From contig VIIQ02000836.1 in the NCBI GenBank assembly GCA_007449985.2, positions 124,001 through 188,000 on the forward strand: a stretch of DNA of 64,000 nt, read 5' to 3'. The first letter of the stretch is position 1. Each line of letters begins with the position of its first letter. The notes beneath the pieces were generated by a model. The model saw nothing but the letters and a program-made list of their open reading frames with translations, did not search any database and had not been told where the DNA came from. Position numbers and translations under genes: made by a program. Positions 23,301-35,082 of this stretch are shown in pieces. Source of the stretch: Desmodesmus armatus (Eukaryota > Chlorophyta > Chlorophyceae > Sphaeropleales > Scenedesmaceae).

Positions 23301-24336
23301 TTCACACAACCAGCGATGGGTGCTGCAACCTGAGTACTGCAACAGTGTACCTTGCAGCCAGGCACAGATGCACAGTGCACGGCAGCAGGATCACGCCAAG
23401 CGCATGCCGTGCCCCACTTGCCGGTCATGCACTTTCCTGTGCCCGTGCAGGTGACTGCTATCTTTGACAGCAGCTTGGAGGTCATGATCAGTGTGTTTGG
23501 GGAGACACCCAGCGTCGGCAAGGTAAGGATGTGCCATACCGCCCGTCAGCGCGTGTGCCTGCTGCATGTGATGTTGCACCGCACCTCACGACCCCTGGTT
23601 GCAGGGGCTGCACAGTGCCCCTCAACATGTCTTCATGACCGCAACTGAGCCCACTGCAGGCAAGGGCTGCATGCTCCGGGTCAGACAACGCTTCGTACGA
23701 ACTGCTGGAGGCCCTGCAGGTTGGCAGACGGCTGTTGACAGCTTTACGTGCGCTGAACTAAGCTGCATGTCAACAGGTGCAGCAGACATATCGACAACAC
23801 TTGCAATAGCATGGCCTGCCTGTCTGCAGGTATTCCACTGTGCTGACGCGTTTGCGACCCTAGTGGTGGTTGACGCCCAGGAGGGGCGCCCAAGGAACAT
23901 CCCCTTTGAGCTGCAGCCTGTGACAGAGGAGGAGAAGCTCAGACTGGAGGTACGAGGTTGTGCAACAGCCAGCGCTGGCCACCATAGTGCCAAGTGTCAT
24001 ACGAGTTCAATGCGTGCAGCACTTGCCCTCCTCTGCCCTGTGTAGTCAGTACAGAAGCAGCTGGTGCACCAGACTCCATCCGCGGTGGGAGCTCCATGCA
24101 TTCTGAGTACATAGCCCAGGGCAAGCCTGGGGCCAGGGGCTTCTACTCACATCAATGCTTGGACATATGCCTCTTGATGCGCGCTGTGTGTGCATTGTGC
24201 TGCCAGCTAAGTGGTGGGGTGTTGCGCGTGCCTGATGCAGGGTGCGCGTGAGAGGAGGTCTGAGCGGCTGGTTATGCGCTCGGCATTGGCAGCTGCGTCA
24301 AGTGTCAGGCCTAGTCTTGATGCCCCAAGGTCCTGA
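20348..24336 (+). CDS. acyl-CoA thioesterase with two hotdog domains
   Basis: Predicted to hydrolyse acyl-CoA to free fatty acid and CoA. Twelve exons join in frame to 552 aa: 20348-20468, 20660-20769, 21020-21117, 21358-21801, 21878-21961, 22218-22441, 22669-22745, 23028-23165, 23451-23522, 23605-23679, 23830-23949, 24241-24336. The N-terminus is a short coiled coil (VQQLRERVQVLEEQLSKLL). Hotdog domain 1 (about residues 50-170) has APSEVDALGICFGGQVLSWI, SVDAVHFFKP and MEVGVRVEAE. A Gln/Arg/Ser-rich linker follows (to about 360). Hotdog domain 2 (361-510) has MPQNANTLGITFGGQVLSWM and LEVMISVFGE. The tandem layout recalls BACH/ACOT7-type enzymes. The Asn/Asp general-base position differs between domains (Asp in domain 1, Asn in domain 2), as often seen in paired hotdogs. 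The linker exons 5-6 rest on phase matching alone. Confidence 0.85.
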
Positions 24337-25838
24337 AGACTTGTATGGAACAGTGTACAATACATGCTGAAGTTGGCAGGATTGTTTTGTATGCAGTATG
24401 CATGACAGAGGCAAGCATGTGTACAGCGGGTTTGCTTGATAGGCTGGTACTTTGACAGGCAGTGTGATGACGCTGCTTTGCGTATAGGGACGGCAGTGTT
24501 CCTACTTGGTTGCTGCAGCATTCCGTGTATCATGCGTGCTTTACATTGTGGCACAGGTGGGCACATGTTGAAGTTGGTACTGTACGATAGTTCGACTGTG
24601 AGGAGAATGCTGTTACACAGCCACCAACTTGGAACGGCAAGCTGTTGATGTTGGACACTGGTCGAGGGACAAAAGTAAACATCACACAAGCTGAACCCAT
24701 AAACATGCCTCATCCTGCCTTGTGGTTGCACGGGAAGTCACAAGCAGCCTGGGGAGTCACCAGGCACCGCATGCCCATTCGCAGCTGATCAGGCAGATTG
24801 CAAGTTACTGCCTTTTGAACGTCGTACCAAAACTCCACAATGCTTTGCGCCCAGCACCAAGCTTAAAAGTCCCACAGTTAAACCAAACAGCCTATTGGGT
24901 GGCAGTGTTTGAGCCAGTGGTGTGTATCACACCATACGATGTGCCAGATCGTGGGGCAAGCGCCGAACCCCAAGGGGCAGGCAGCTAGTAGCCACACAGC
25001 CTGTGGCAGGGCCCCTGCCACCATCAACAAGACACGTGTATACATCAGCACTTCAATCTGCCACCAAGAAAGCAGTACAACTTGACGCTCCTGCTGCAGG
25101 CAGAAGGTGCTGTCAGTACAGCGCCCAGCCGGTCAGATTCGACAAGTCACGCACTTCGTCATACGCACATTGTTCCCTTGCTGCACTCACTGGACCCCTG
25201 GTACATGATCTTAGAACACAATACCTGGGCTGTGACAGGTCATAGCAGTGGTGTCAGGGGTGGGTCACAGCAGCCCACAACACAAACAAACCATCGTTGA
25301 TCGTTGCAAACAGCCCAGCCGCAGCCTGCTCCATCAGACAGTCATGGGACCCCCATCAATTCCAGCCACATTCAACCCCTATCCAAACACAGCCGCACCA
25401 AATACTGCTGGCAACCTTGCACATATGCAAAAGTATACTGCTGGCAACCTTGCAGCAGGATTCACAAATTCATTTGAGTGCCACAGAGCACCTGAGAATG
25501 GGAGTAGTCACCCACAACGACAAGCCACAGAGGTGGTGTGTACCACCTGGTGCATGCCTGCAAAGTAGTCACACACACTACAGCATGTATTCAGCGTCAC
25601 TGACTGGCAGTCTGCAGCCCTCCCAGTGCTGCTGCATGCCACCCAGTGCATCGTGAACCAAAGATCCACACATCCACAAATTGTACGTGCCACAATCGTA
25701 ACAGATATCGAAACACCAGCTGTGTCAGGCTATAGGTACCGTAATTCAATATCGTGATGCAGTACAACACCATCCACACACATGAAGCCCATGAGTAGGA
25801 ACCGTGAGTGTGTTGTGTTGCAGCCCCGCTGGGTTGCA
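24337..25838. other. convergent intergenic region, no gene recognised
   Basis: This lies between the 3' ends of the thioesterase (+) and the first fasciclin gene (-) and should contain both 3' UTRs. A short direct repeat (ATACTGCTGGCAACCTTGCA) occurs twice near 25400-25460. No coding region with domain similarity was seen. Confidence 0.45.
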
Positions 25839-27784
25839 TCACAGCGCTGCTGCCGCAGCCACCAGCACCAACAGCCCTGGGGCATAGCTCACAATACTGG
25901 CGCGCCGGCTGCCCCCACTGCTTGTTGCTGCTGCTGCCTTGGGTGCTGGCACAACAGCGCCCTCGTCTTTGCCTCCGGCCTCGATGCTGTTAGGCAGTGG
26001 CTGCTGCACCGGTGCCCACTGTGCTTGGGGCCGTGTCTTTGGCATTGTGCCCATCTCCTTCAGCCAAGCCTCAACCATGCTGTTGGCTGACGGCGGCGTG
26101 AAGGCCTGTGGATAGACACCACAACAGCGGCAACAAGGGTGAGCGACACGTGCATGTGTGGCTGGCTGGTTTGAGCAACAGGATGGCCTTGGTCATTTGG
26201 ACACAGACCAGCACCCTGACTCTCTCTCAACATGCTGTGGTGTATGCAAGCCTGTCACACTGAATGAGCCGTCACCAGCTTGAAGCTCACTGGCTTGTGC
26301 TGAGGATAGCACCTCGTCCACATTTCAAAGAATGACACCCTGCGCCATGTGCATGACAGGGCACACTTGCAGGACAGGGCTGCTGTGGGCTTGATCAACG
26401 GTCCTGCTGGGTAAGCTGTCGCTGCGTGTCCAGCAGCCTATCATGATTGCGGCTGGTTTGTTCAGCAGCTCACCCTGTCGATAGTGTGGACGATGCACTT
26501 CCCAGCCTTGACATCAGTCCTGAGCAGTGCCGACGGCAGGTCAGGCCTGGCATACGCAGAAGGCTTGCCCCTGCAGCAGCACACAAGCAGCTGGCTGTTT
26601 GGCTGTGGGGCAGGCGCTAAGGAGGGCGCAAGTGTTGCAAGCGCCTTGCGCTGCCCCCCGCCACGCATTGCTGCAGGTGGTGTGTCATTCAGCAAGCAGC
26701 TACTAGCTTCGCTGGCCACTGTCCAGATGCTGGGCCACCTGGCAACGCCTAACTGGAGGGTCAGCGACTGCAAAAGCCGCAAAGGGATCACACGTGAAAC
26801 CTGTTGCTGCAGAGATAGGTGGCTGGGGCCTGCAGGACTTGCCCCCCTACAAAGCTAACCTGTGTCTCAGCACCTGACCTTTGCTCCCTGAGAAAGCTGA
26901 AGCTACAAAACACTTCCTGAGCCAATCCAAGCGCTGCTACTTCACTACTCACTTCTCACGCCAGAAGAACATGGTCTCATTCGCCCTTGTCATTGCCCTG
27001 GTGGTGCTGCTGCCGATCTGGTCTGCTGTCAGCACCTGGCCAGGCACTATGTGGTAGTTGAGTGTGCTGAGCCCCAGCGTTCCGTTCTGGGCTGCCTTGC
27101 CTGCATACTTGCCCAGCCATCTGATACTGTCCTGCAAGGCCTGTGGGGTTCAAGGGCAAACAGCATGAAGCAGCGGAAGAAGCAGATCTACAGACCTGCT
27201 CTAGAGCTTTGACGCACAATGCTGGCAGAGGATTATCTTCTGTATTATGACTGCATGGTTGTTCCAGAACCCTCATGCCATATCACCCAAAAGGGTCCAC
27301 CCAGGAGTGACCCTAGCAGATGCTGTTGGTTTTCCTGCATGCAACACGACCACAGCTATGACTGTGAGAACACAATCAATGATGTAACACACCTTGCCTG
27401 CCGGAATGAAGACAGTGCACACTGTCTGTGGGTCCCCAAGGTAGGCTGACAACTCAGGCTCGTTGTTTTTGATGAGCTTCAAGACTGGCTCCATGTCTGG
27501 ATACTTGCCTTCCAGTGCCATGACGTTGGCCGCTGCTGCAGCATGGCACGCCACCAGCGAGCCTGCAAACATGTACACAAGAACAGGTAAGCATCTTCTG
27601 GCACGTTGCCTCCGCATGCAAGAACAGCTCTTCAGCCACCTGGCAGGAGTCACCCCTGCCCCCCCCCCACCACCACCACACGACATCATCCCTCCTCCCC
27701 AAGTGGGGCAGGCTTACAGGCACAACAGCTTGAAAGACGTGTGAACGTACCTAGAACCAGGCACACCACCAGGCAGAGCTTCAT
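25839..27784 (-). CDS. fasciclin (FAS1) domain protein, secreted, likely GPI-anchored (copy a)
   Basis: An extracellular, probably cell-wall or surface adhesion-type protein. Five exons, 27784-27751, 27562-27393, 27140-26953, 26570-26474 and 26105-25839, give exactly 251 codons plus stop. The N-terminus MKLCLVVCLVLGSLVACHAA is a signal peptide. One FAS1 domain follows, with the fold's characteristic end TLNYHIVPGQVLTADQI and KAGKCIVHTIDRV. The C-terminus has a Pro/Ala/Ser-rich stretch and a hydrophobic tail (APGLLVLVAAAAAL-stop) with no charged residues after it, as in a GPI-attachment signal. A paralogue (copy b) lies at about 40-42 kb with matching exon lengths for exons 3 and 4 (188 and 97 nt). 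Confidence 0.85.
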
Positions 27785-28573
27785 CACTGCTTGACCCGGT
27801 GCCTGCTGTGCAACTGCTGTTCAGCACCACACCTGGCTTGTTACCGCTGACTCCCTTTGTAAATCAGCGACCTGGAAGAAAGCTTCAGTCAGCTGCTCGT
27901 CACAACTGCGTGGGCTCAGCAGCTGGTCCATCGGCTACCACAAAAACCGTTGACTGAACAGGGGCACTGCAGGTCAAGTGACCAACCGGGACCTTCAGCA
28001 ACTTGGACCAAGGTCCTGAAAGTGAAAACTAGTGATAGTTGTTGCACCTGTGTGGCTGTCTATGTCGTGCGACTCAGCTACAACCTGGTTCACCAAGCAG
28101 TTCCAGATCAATACCAACCTTCCAGTCTGAGAGGCCTCAATGATCATTACGATCAAACGTGCTCACACGAGCAAACAGACAAGACAAGTCAACATCAGCA
28201 TTGTACACCACTGGCAGCTATCTGCCGATGCTCTGCTGGCAGCAGCACAACTATTTGGCGGCACAAGTGCCCTGGGTGCTCTGGAGGACCATGTCAATCA
28301 TATCTACAAAATCTAGTACGGCCCTGGTTACAAGCTGGCAGCCTTGAAAAGCCAGCCTGCCAGACTCCACCCGAGGGGGGCGTGGGGCAAACAAGCGGAC
28401 CCTGTGGCTGCCAGCCGCTGCCCGTGACAACTAGCACGACGCCATAGGCTGCACCTCATGCGCATCATCACACCAGCTGCACACCTAGCACAGCTGGTGA
28501 TACACCTGACAAGCAGCACAGCGCAACCCACACCAGCAGCTGGGGCACTGCTGGGAACCCACATGCCACAGGC
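27785..28573. other. intergenic between FAS1-a and the ankyrin copy A
   Basis: No gene recognised. The part above about 28150 resembles 31930-32340, the region downstream of ankyrin copy B, so the tandem duplication includes 3' flank sequence. Confidence 0.45.
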
Positions 28574-30360
28574 TCATGCTCCCAACTTGGAAGCTGCCAT
28601 GATGAGTGCCAGCACCATGACGACAGTGACAGCAAAGCAAACTGCAACACGCTCGCGGCTCTCCTTGAGCTGCTGCTGCAGCAGCCCAACCTGGCGGCGC
28701 AGCTGCATCTGTGTTACTTCCAGAGCCTCTGCTGCTGCCCTGTCCCTATCTTGCTGTTCTGTTAGCGGCTTGCACAGGGCAGTCACCTCCTGGCGCTGCT
28801 GCTCCACCTCTGCACGCACCTGGTCCAGTTGCTGCTGCTCAGTATCAAGCTTTTGCCGCTGCTTGGCCTGCGTTGTAGCCTGGTCCTGCTGTGCTGCCGC
28901 CTGCACCTGCTGCTGGACCTTCAGGGTCGCAAGCTGCTCGTTCAGCTGCTGTTGCTGCTCTGCCACCTGTGCGCACTCCCCCAGCAGGCTCTCCCGCTGC
29001 TGGTTCAGCACAGCCCGCTCCTCAGCCAGCAGCTCCTGCACTGTGCGCTGCTTTTCCCACTTCACAGCCAGGCGTGCATGCTTCATGTCGACCTGCTGCT
29101 GCTTGTGTGCTGCAGCCATGCTGATGATGAGGTTCTGCACTGCTAGGCGTTGCTTGTCCATATCCGCCACAACTGCAGTGCACTCAAGCCAGGCATCAAT
29201 CAGCACACTTGACACAGTGTTGCCCGCTGGCTCCATGCACTGCTGCAGGGCAGCTTGTGCAGCTGCTGTGTTGCTCTTCACAGCTGGCAGCAGCAGTTGC
29301 AGCACCACAATCTGCTTGGTGCTGGCGTCAAGGCTGGTAGCTTGTGCTGCTGCTGCGGCTGCCCTGACCGTCATGGGCCATGTCGTCTGCAGCCGCAGCT
29401 GCGCCAAGGTACCTGTGCTGCAGCAGGCTCTCTATGGTGGGCATGTCGCCATTAGCTGCAGCCATCCACAGCGCGCTGTGGCTGCTGGATCCTGGGATGT
29501 ACACTCCTGCACCCGCAGCAAGCAGCGCCTGGACGGTGGCGGTGTGCTGACCCTTGACTGCCAGATGCAGGGGGGTGTCACGGGTGTCCAAGGCAGCGTT
29601 CACAGCAGCACCATGAGCAATCAGGAGCTTAACTGCGTCGGTGCTGCCCCTGTCTGCTGCATAGTGCAGGGCAGTCCAGCCGTCTGGATTAGCCACGCGC
29701 GGCTGTGCCCGTCCTGCTAACTGCGCGTTGACCATGTCAGCACGGTACCGCCTGGCTGCTGAGATGAGGGGTGTGTCTCCTGCGCTATCCACAGCGCACA
29801 TGTCAGCGCCAGCTGCCGCAAGCTTCTCCACAGCCACAGCACTGCCAGCTGAGACTGCATAGTGCAGTGGGGTCCGCTATGCCGCTCTGTCCCCCATATT
29901 CAGGGGGGCATGTGCTGCCAACAGCAGTGCCAGGCATGTCATGCAGCCGATGTTTACCGCTGTGTGCAGGGGTGTGCTGCCCAAGCTGTCTTGTGCTGAC
30001 ATATCCGCTCCTGCAGCAATCAATACCTGCAGAACTGCTGGCTGCTGGTGACTGACTGCCAGGTGCAGGGCTGTGGCCTCTGCGCCGGCGCCACGAGTGG
30101 GGGTGTTGGGGGCTGCACCTGCCTTCAGCAGGACACTCACAACTGCTGCATGACCAGCTGCAACGGCACGGTGCAGAGGTGTCCGGCCAATATGGTCAAC
30201 TGCAGCCAGCATGGCCACCTTGCTGAACTGTGCAGCAGCTGACTGGTTGTGTGTTGCTGCTGCATGTTGGGCAGGACTGGCGGTCATCTCTGCTTCGGCA
30301 TCCAGCAAAGCCTGCACGACAGCTTCTTTGCCGCCCGCAGCAGCCAGGTGCAGGGGTGAG

Positions 30361-30457
30361 CTGCCGCACTTGTCAGCACTCATTGGTGAGGCTCCCTTGC
30401 TCAGCAGCTGCCGCACTCATCAACAGCAGTAGGGGAGGCGCCCTTGCTGATCAGCAG
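30361..30457 (-). repeat. 47/50-bp tandem duplication inside ankyrin copy A
   Basis: Unit 30361-30407 (47 bp) and unit 30408-30457 (50 bp) both start CTGCCGCACT and end TCAGCAG. They encode the same piece of an ankyrin repeat (LLSKGAS...CGS). Copy B has a single unit. The extra 47 bp is not a multiple of three and leads straight to a stop (DECGSC-stop). Unequal exchange between neighbouring repeats explains it. Confidence 0.8.
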
Positions 30458-30690
30458 CTGGAATGTCTCTGTGTGCCCAAGAAGCACTGCTCCGTCGAGG
30501 GCTGTGCCCCAACAGGCGCTGGCTGTGCAGAGGCTGACACTTGCCTTCTTCGGAGCATCTATCAACAAGCTTGCAACTTTGGTGTCGTTGCTGACTGCCT
30601 GATCCAGGGGTGTCATCTTCCAAAACTGGCTGCAGGGTTTGCAAGGATCTGCTCCTGCTGCCAGCAGCAGCTGTACTGTGCTGGCATGGC

Positions 30691-31458
30691 CATTGCGTCA
30701 CCCCCCCTGAAGCCCAGACCCTGTCCAAGGCAAAATTCTGGGGTGCACCCGAGCGATGATCCCTGTCATACCAGAATGATTCAGGAACATAATATGAATA
30801 TTTTTGAGTGGTTACGGCCCCCTCCAAGAGTCGATTTAGTCATGCTCTACAAATGAGCAAGCCACGTTGCATTGCATTCTGTGATTATTTGGGACGCCTG
30901 CAGTGCGTCTCACACCCCTGCAACGCTCAGCAGGCACAGATGGCAGCAGGTGTGCTGTGGGTGATCAGCCATGGCTGATCATGGTGAGGCAGAACCAGCA
31001 TGCCGCCAGCGTGGTCCACAGATGGAAGCCCAGATGGAATCAGTAGCATACTTTGTACATCATAAGCAATTGCACGGCCCTACAGCGGTGCTGGGTAGCA
31101 TGAGTTGTGATCACAACTTCAGGGCCAAAGTTGGGCGGTCTGCACACGTTTGGTTCACGGCAGCGGCGTGTCAATACGATCTTATATGTAACAAGTACCA
31201 ACAGAAGCCAGCTTGTCTCTGGACAAAATCTGTAGGGACGGTAGGCTGCAAAAGAGTAGCTCGGGTCACACGTTTGCCCAAAGTTGGGCAGTTTGCACAC
31301 GTTTCGTGACGGCCAAAAGCACATGAAAATGTTCCTTAACATCTTGACATTGTATTCCTGCAATTGCATGTCTGGACACGCACTGTGCTGGCCACCCGGA
31401 TCATCACTTGGGTCAAACCCCAGGCAGCTGGGACCGCTTCAGGGGGGGTGCATTGCGT
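30691..31458. mobile_element. 752-bp non-autonomous DNA transposon (8-bp TSD, 15-bp TIRs)
   Basis: The element spans 30699-31450. Its ends are perfect 15-bp inverted repeats, CACCCCCCCTGAAGC at 30699-30713 and GCTTCAGGGGGGGTG at 31436-31450. It is flanked by an exact 8-bp direct repeat CATTGCGT at 30691-30698 and 31451-31458. Removing the element and one repeat restores the ankyrin frame as HAAVRNGHASTVQLL, matching copy B (HVAVRLGRASTVQLL). There is no transposase frame. A subterminal motif (AAAGTTGGGC, then TGCACACGTTT) occurs twice, near 31128 and 31280. An 8-bp duplication fits the hAT superfamily (also P-like elements); the TIR sequence does not by itself prove hAT. Confidence 0.9.
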
Positions 31459-34226
31459 ACTGCTGCATGGAGTGGGGTTTCACCAGTTATGTCATCCACT
31501 GCGTTCAGGTCCGCTCCTGCACGGATGAGATCTCTTGCCATGGTGTCGTTGCCCAAGGAAGCTGCACGGTGCAGGGAGGTACCTCCGGTTTTGAAGCCAT
31601 AGTTGGTTGAAGCCACTGCTGCCACTGCTGGGTACTGCAGAGCTGCATCAAGGTTACTGAGAGCCGTGGGCCTGGTAAATTCACTCCTGTAACGTCGGAG
31701 AGACATTTGGCGATTCATCCCGCATGCAATGCTACCGACTGGACGAAGCAGCAGGCCAGCGACGATTGGTAGCGACAACAAAACACCCGTCCTTGCCCAA
31801 CAAAGACTTTGAAAAGGGATTTCGCCTCAAACACCTTCTTTCTGTTGGACAGCAGCATGGTCACAGCAGCAGTTGGTTGGCGGGTAAATCACAAACGGTG
31901 CCGAAGCTGAGAGGCCAGGCCTCGATGTTCAGTAGAATCAGACGTGCTCACAAAAGCAACCATTGAGGCAAGTAAACATCAGCAATGTCTTTTTACTACT
32001 AGCAGCAGCACAACTCTTTGACAACACAACTGCCGTTTGAGCCGTGGAAGCTCTGGACACCCACGGATGTCAATGTTATTTGCAAAAGCTAGTGCGGTCC
32101 TGGTAACAAGCTTGCAGCCGTCCGAAGCCAGCCTGCCAAACCCCAACCGAGGAAGGAGGGGCAAACAAGCAGACCCTATTGACCACCAGCCGATGCCTGC
32201 GGCAAGATGCCACAGGCTGCACATCATGCTCATCATCACACCACCTGCAGACTCAACACAGCTGGTGATAAACATGACAAGCATCACAGGGTGACCCACA
32301 CAGCCAGCTAGGTCACTGCTGGGAACCCACAGGCACAGGCTCAAGCTCCCAACTTGAAGGCTGCCACGCTGAGTGCCAGCACCACAACGAAGCTGACAGC
32401 AAAGACAGCAAAGCACACAACAACACGCGTGCGGCTCTGCTTCAGCTCCTGCTGCAGCAGCCCAACCTGGCGGCGGAGCTGCACCTGTGTCACTTCCATT
32501 ACCTCTGCTGCTGCCCTGTCCCTGTCTTGCTGGTTTGTCAACTGCTTGTACAGGGCAGAAACCTTCTGCCCGTGCTGCTTGCTTTTCAGTTCCAGCTGCC
32601 GTGCATTCACCTTTGCCTTGCTGCGCTGAGCTGCCCAAGTGGTCAACAGTTGCTCCTGCAGCTGTTCCACCTGCTGCTGGTGCTGCCTCTCCTTCAGTGC
32701 CTGTGCCTCTGCTGCTGCCTGTGCCATGCCGTGTTCAACGGCCAGTTGCTCCTGCAGCTTTTTCACCTGCTGCTGGTGCTGCCTCTGACTCCTTGCTTGT
32801 GCCGCCATCGCCTTGCTGCCCTCAACTACCAGCAGCCCTTGCAGCTGTGACACCTGCAGCTCGTGCTCCTTGTCCTTCTTTGCCTGTGCCTCTGCTGCTG
32901 CCTGTGCCGTGCTCTGCTCAACTGCCAGTCGCTCCTGCAGCTGTGTCAACTGCTGCTGGTGCTGCCTCTCTTTCAGCGCCTGTGCATTTGCTGCCACCAA
33001 CTCGGCCCGGGCAAGGGCCTTGCTGCACTCAACTGCCAATAGCCCCTGCAGCTGTGACACCTGCAGCTCGTGCTCCTTGTCCTTCTTTGCCTGCGCCTCT
33101 GCTGCTGCCTGCGCCTTGCTCTGCTCAAGCGCCAGTTGCGCCTGCAGCTGTGCCATTTGCTGCTGGTGCTGCCTCTCCTGCAGTGCCTGTGCATCTGCTG
33201 CCAATTGCTCCTGTGCTGACCTGTCCTGCAGCATACTAGACAACTCCTGGCGCTGCTGCTCCACCTCTGCACGCGCCTGGTCCAGTTGCTGCTGGTCAGT
33301 ATCAAGCCTCTGCTGCTGCTGTGCCTGCTTTGCAGCCTGGTCCTGCTGTGCTGCTGCCTGCGCCTGCTTCTGGACCTTCAGGCTTGCAAGCTGCTGGTTC
33401 AGCACAGCCCGCTCCTCAGCCACCAGCTCCTGCACTGTGCGCTGCCTTTCTGCCTTGATGGCCAGGCGTGCATGCTTCAGATCCACCTGCTGATGCTTGT
33501 GCGCTGCAGCCATGCTGATGATAAGGTGCTGGACTCCCGTTTGCTGCTTGTCGAGATCCGCCACAACAGCATCGCTTTCATGCCAGGCATCCATCAGCAC
33601 ACATGTAACAATGTTGGCTCCTGGATCCAAGCACTGCTTCAGGGCAGCTTTTGCAGCTGCTGTGTTGCTCTTAGCAGCTGGCAGCAGCTGCTGCTGCACC
33701 ACGCTCTGCTTGGTGCTGGCATCCAGGCTGTGGGCTTGTGCTGCCGCTATTGCTGCCCTGGCCATGTCGTCTGATGCTGCCGCTGCGCCACGCCACCTGT
33801 GCTGCAGCAGGCTCTTGTATCGGCAAGGCAGGGCCCCCCCGATCAGGGCCGGTGGCAGGGGGCTGCCGCCGGTGCTGGTGCCTGCGGAGCGTAGCCTGCT
33901 GTCACACGTAGGATAAACCGGTGCCTGCAGTTACAAGGGGGGCAAGGGGTGTCTCTCTCCTTCCTGCAACAGCAAGCAAACGGGCGCAGTGGAAGTCAGT
34001 GATGGGCTCAGGTCACTTTGTGTTGTGTGCAACAGGCCACTGTCCGCTGTTGTTGGGCACTGGCACTGGGTGCAACCACTCTCTGCACTTCAATCAGGTT
34101 ACCGGCGCTGGCCGTGGCCCTCGCGCTTCGTTACTGTCGCTGCTGCAGCTCTCGTATGACAGGCTGGTGGTGTGGTACTCTGTCGAGCAACACACGAGAG
34201 CTGCTGGGTTATCAAAGCTCAGCACT

Positions 34227-34600
34227 GCAGGGTTGGTACTGCAATGCCAACCTCCTTCTTGGGAGGGACTGACTGTGTGGCCCTGAGTGGCCTGATTACA
34301 CTGTGGCTGTGTGTGTATGCTTTCTTGTGCACGTGCTGCACGCTGTGGTTGAAAGCTGCTGTGGGTTATGAGCACGGCAGGGTTTAGCTGCAATGCAGGC
34401 CTCCTTCTTGGGAGGGGTTAACTGTATGGCCCTTTGTGGCCTGACTGTTACTGTGTGTGTGTGTTTGCTTTTCTGTGCACGTACTGCACGCTGTGCTTGC
34501 AAGCTGCTGTATGTATTTACTGCACGGCAGGGGTTGCCTGCAATGCAAGCCTCCTTCAAGGGAGGGGTTACTTCCTGCAAGACCCTGTGGGCCTTGGGTT
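34227..34600 (+). repeat. 150-bp tandem repeat, about 2.5 units, in the solo-LTR-like insertion
   Basis: Units start at about 34227, 34377 and 34526 (periods 150 and 149). Each begins GCAGGGTT or GCAGGGGTT, then a variant of TGCAATGCAAGCCTCCTTC, and is followed by a TGTGTGTGT-type stretch and GCACGTACTGCACGCTGTG. An array upstream of a TATA-like box is common in LTR U3 regions. Confidence 0.75.
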
Positions 34601-35052
34601 GATTCTTGTCCTCTTGGACGTTGTCGCTGCGACGTCTGTGGCGCGCAGGGTTAACTATGACAGGTTGTATGCCTGTCTGTGCTAGGGGCTTGTTGCCCTG
34701 GACTGGCCTGATGGCCTGGCCTGATGGCCTGGACGGGGTTGGGAGATTGTTTGGTTACAACTCCGATAACGAGACGATAACTTTCGATAGCCTTGAGTAA
34801 CACTCGAGTCAACTTTGACTGTGCACTGAAGGGGGACTTTGCCAACTTTGACCGGCGAACCTGCCACCTTATATAGCCCTGCTCGGGTTACACCGTGGGC
34901 TTGTATCTTATCGTACAGGCCTCTGATGCACTCGATAGCCAGAACAAAGGGCTTCTAAGGAGTTGGTCAACCTTTTGGTCAATAATAACAGTGCTACAGG
35001 CTGCTCTCCTGAAAGTGGAAGCTGGCGGAGGAAGCTGCCGAGAAGCTGCTAG

Positions 35053-35082
35053 GAAGCTTCTAGGAAGCTTCTCGGAAGCTTC
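35053..35082. repeat. three GAAGCTTC palindromes at 11-bp spacing
   Basis: GAAGCTTC occurs at 35053-35060, 35064-35071 and 35075-35082. Each is a GAAnnTTC inverted pair like a heat-shock element. The 11-bp period is one base off the 10-bp spacing of a canonical continuous HSE, so this is only a candidate. Confidence 0.5.

Larger units (their letters stand above)
28574..31718 (-). pseudogene. ankyrin-repeat / coiled-coil / C-terminal-anchor gene, copy A, broken
   Basis: The first in-frame ATG is at 31718 (MNRQMSLRRY). The intended protein has about a dozen ankyrin repeats (GETPLHAAVRNGHASTVQLL type), a Gln/Ala-rich coiled coil, and a C-terminal hydrophobic helix (VAVCFAVTVVMVLALIMAAS) ending KLGA, so a tail-anchored scaffold is likely. 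Compared with copy B it has at least four lesions: a 752-bp transposon at 30699-31450; a 47-bp tandem duplication at 30361-30407 that shifts the frame; an in-frame TAG near 29877 (MGDRAA-stop); and a 10-bp insertion after ATGGCC near 29370 at the ankyrin/coil junction. Any one could be an assembly error. Together they indicate a pseudogene. Confidence 0.75.

Noticed and set aside
28458..29720. 420-codon plus-strand open frame rich in Cys and Ser
   Set aside because: It is the exact antisense of the Gln/Ala-rich coiled coil and ankyrin repeats of copy A (CAG codons read as CTG/TGC/GCT on the other strand). It contains no domain.
32487..33493. Long plus-strand frames rich in Pro/Val/Leu or Cys
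   Set aside because: Antisense shadows of the copy B coiled coil, open because of CAG-rich codon use.
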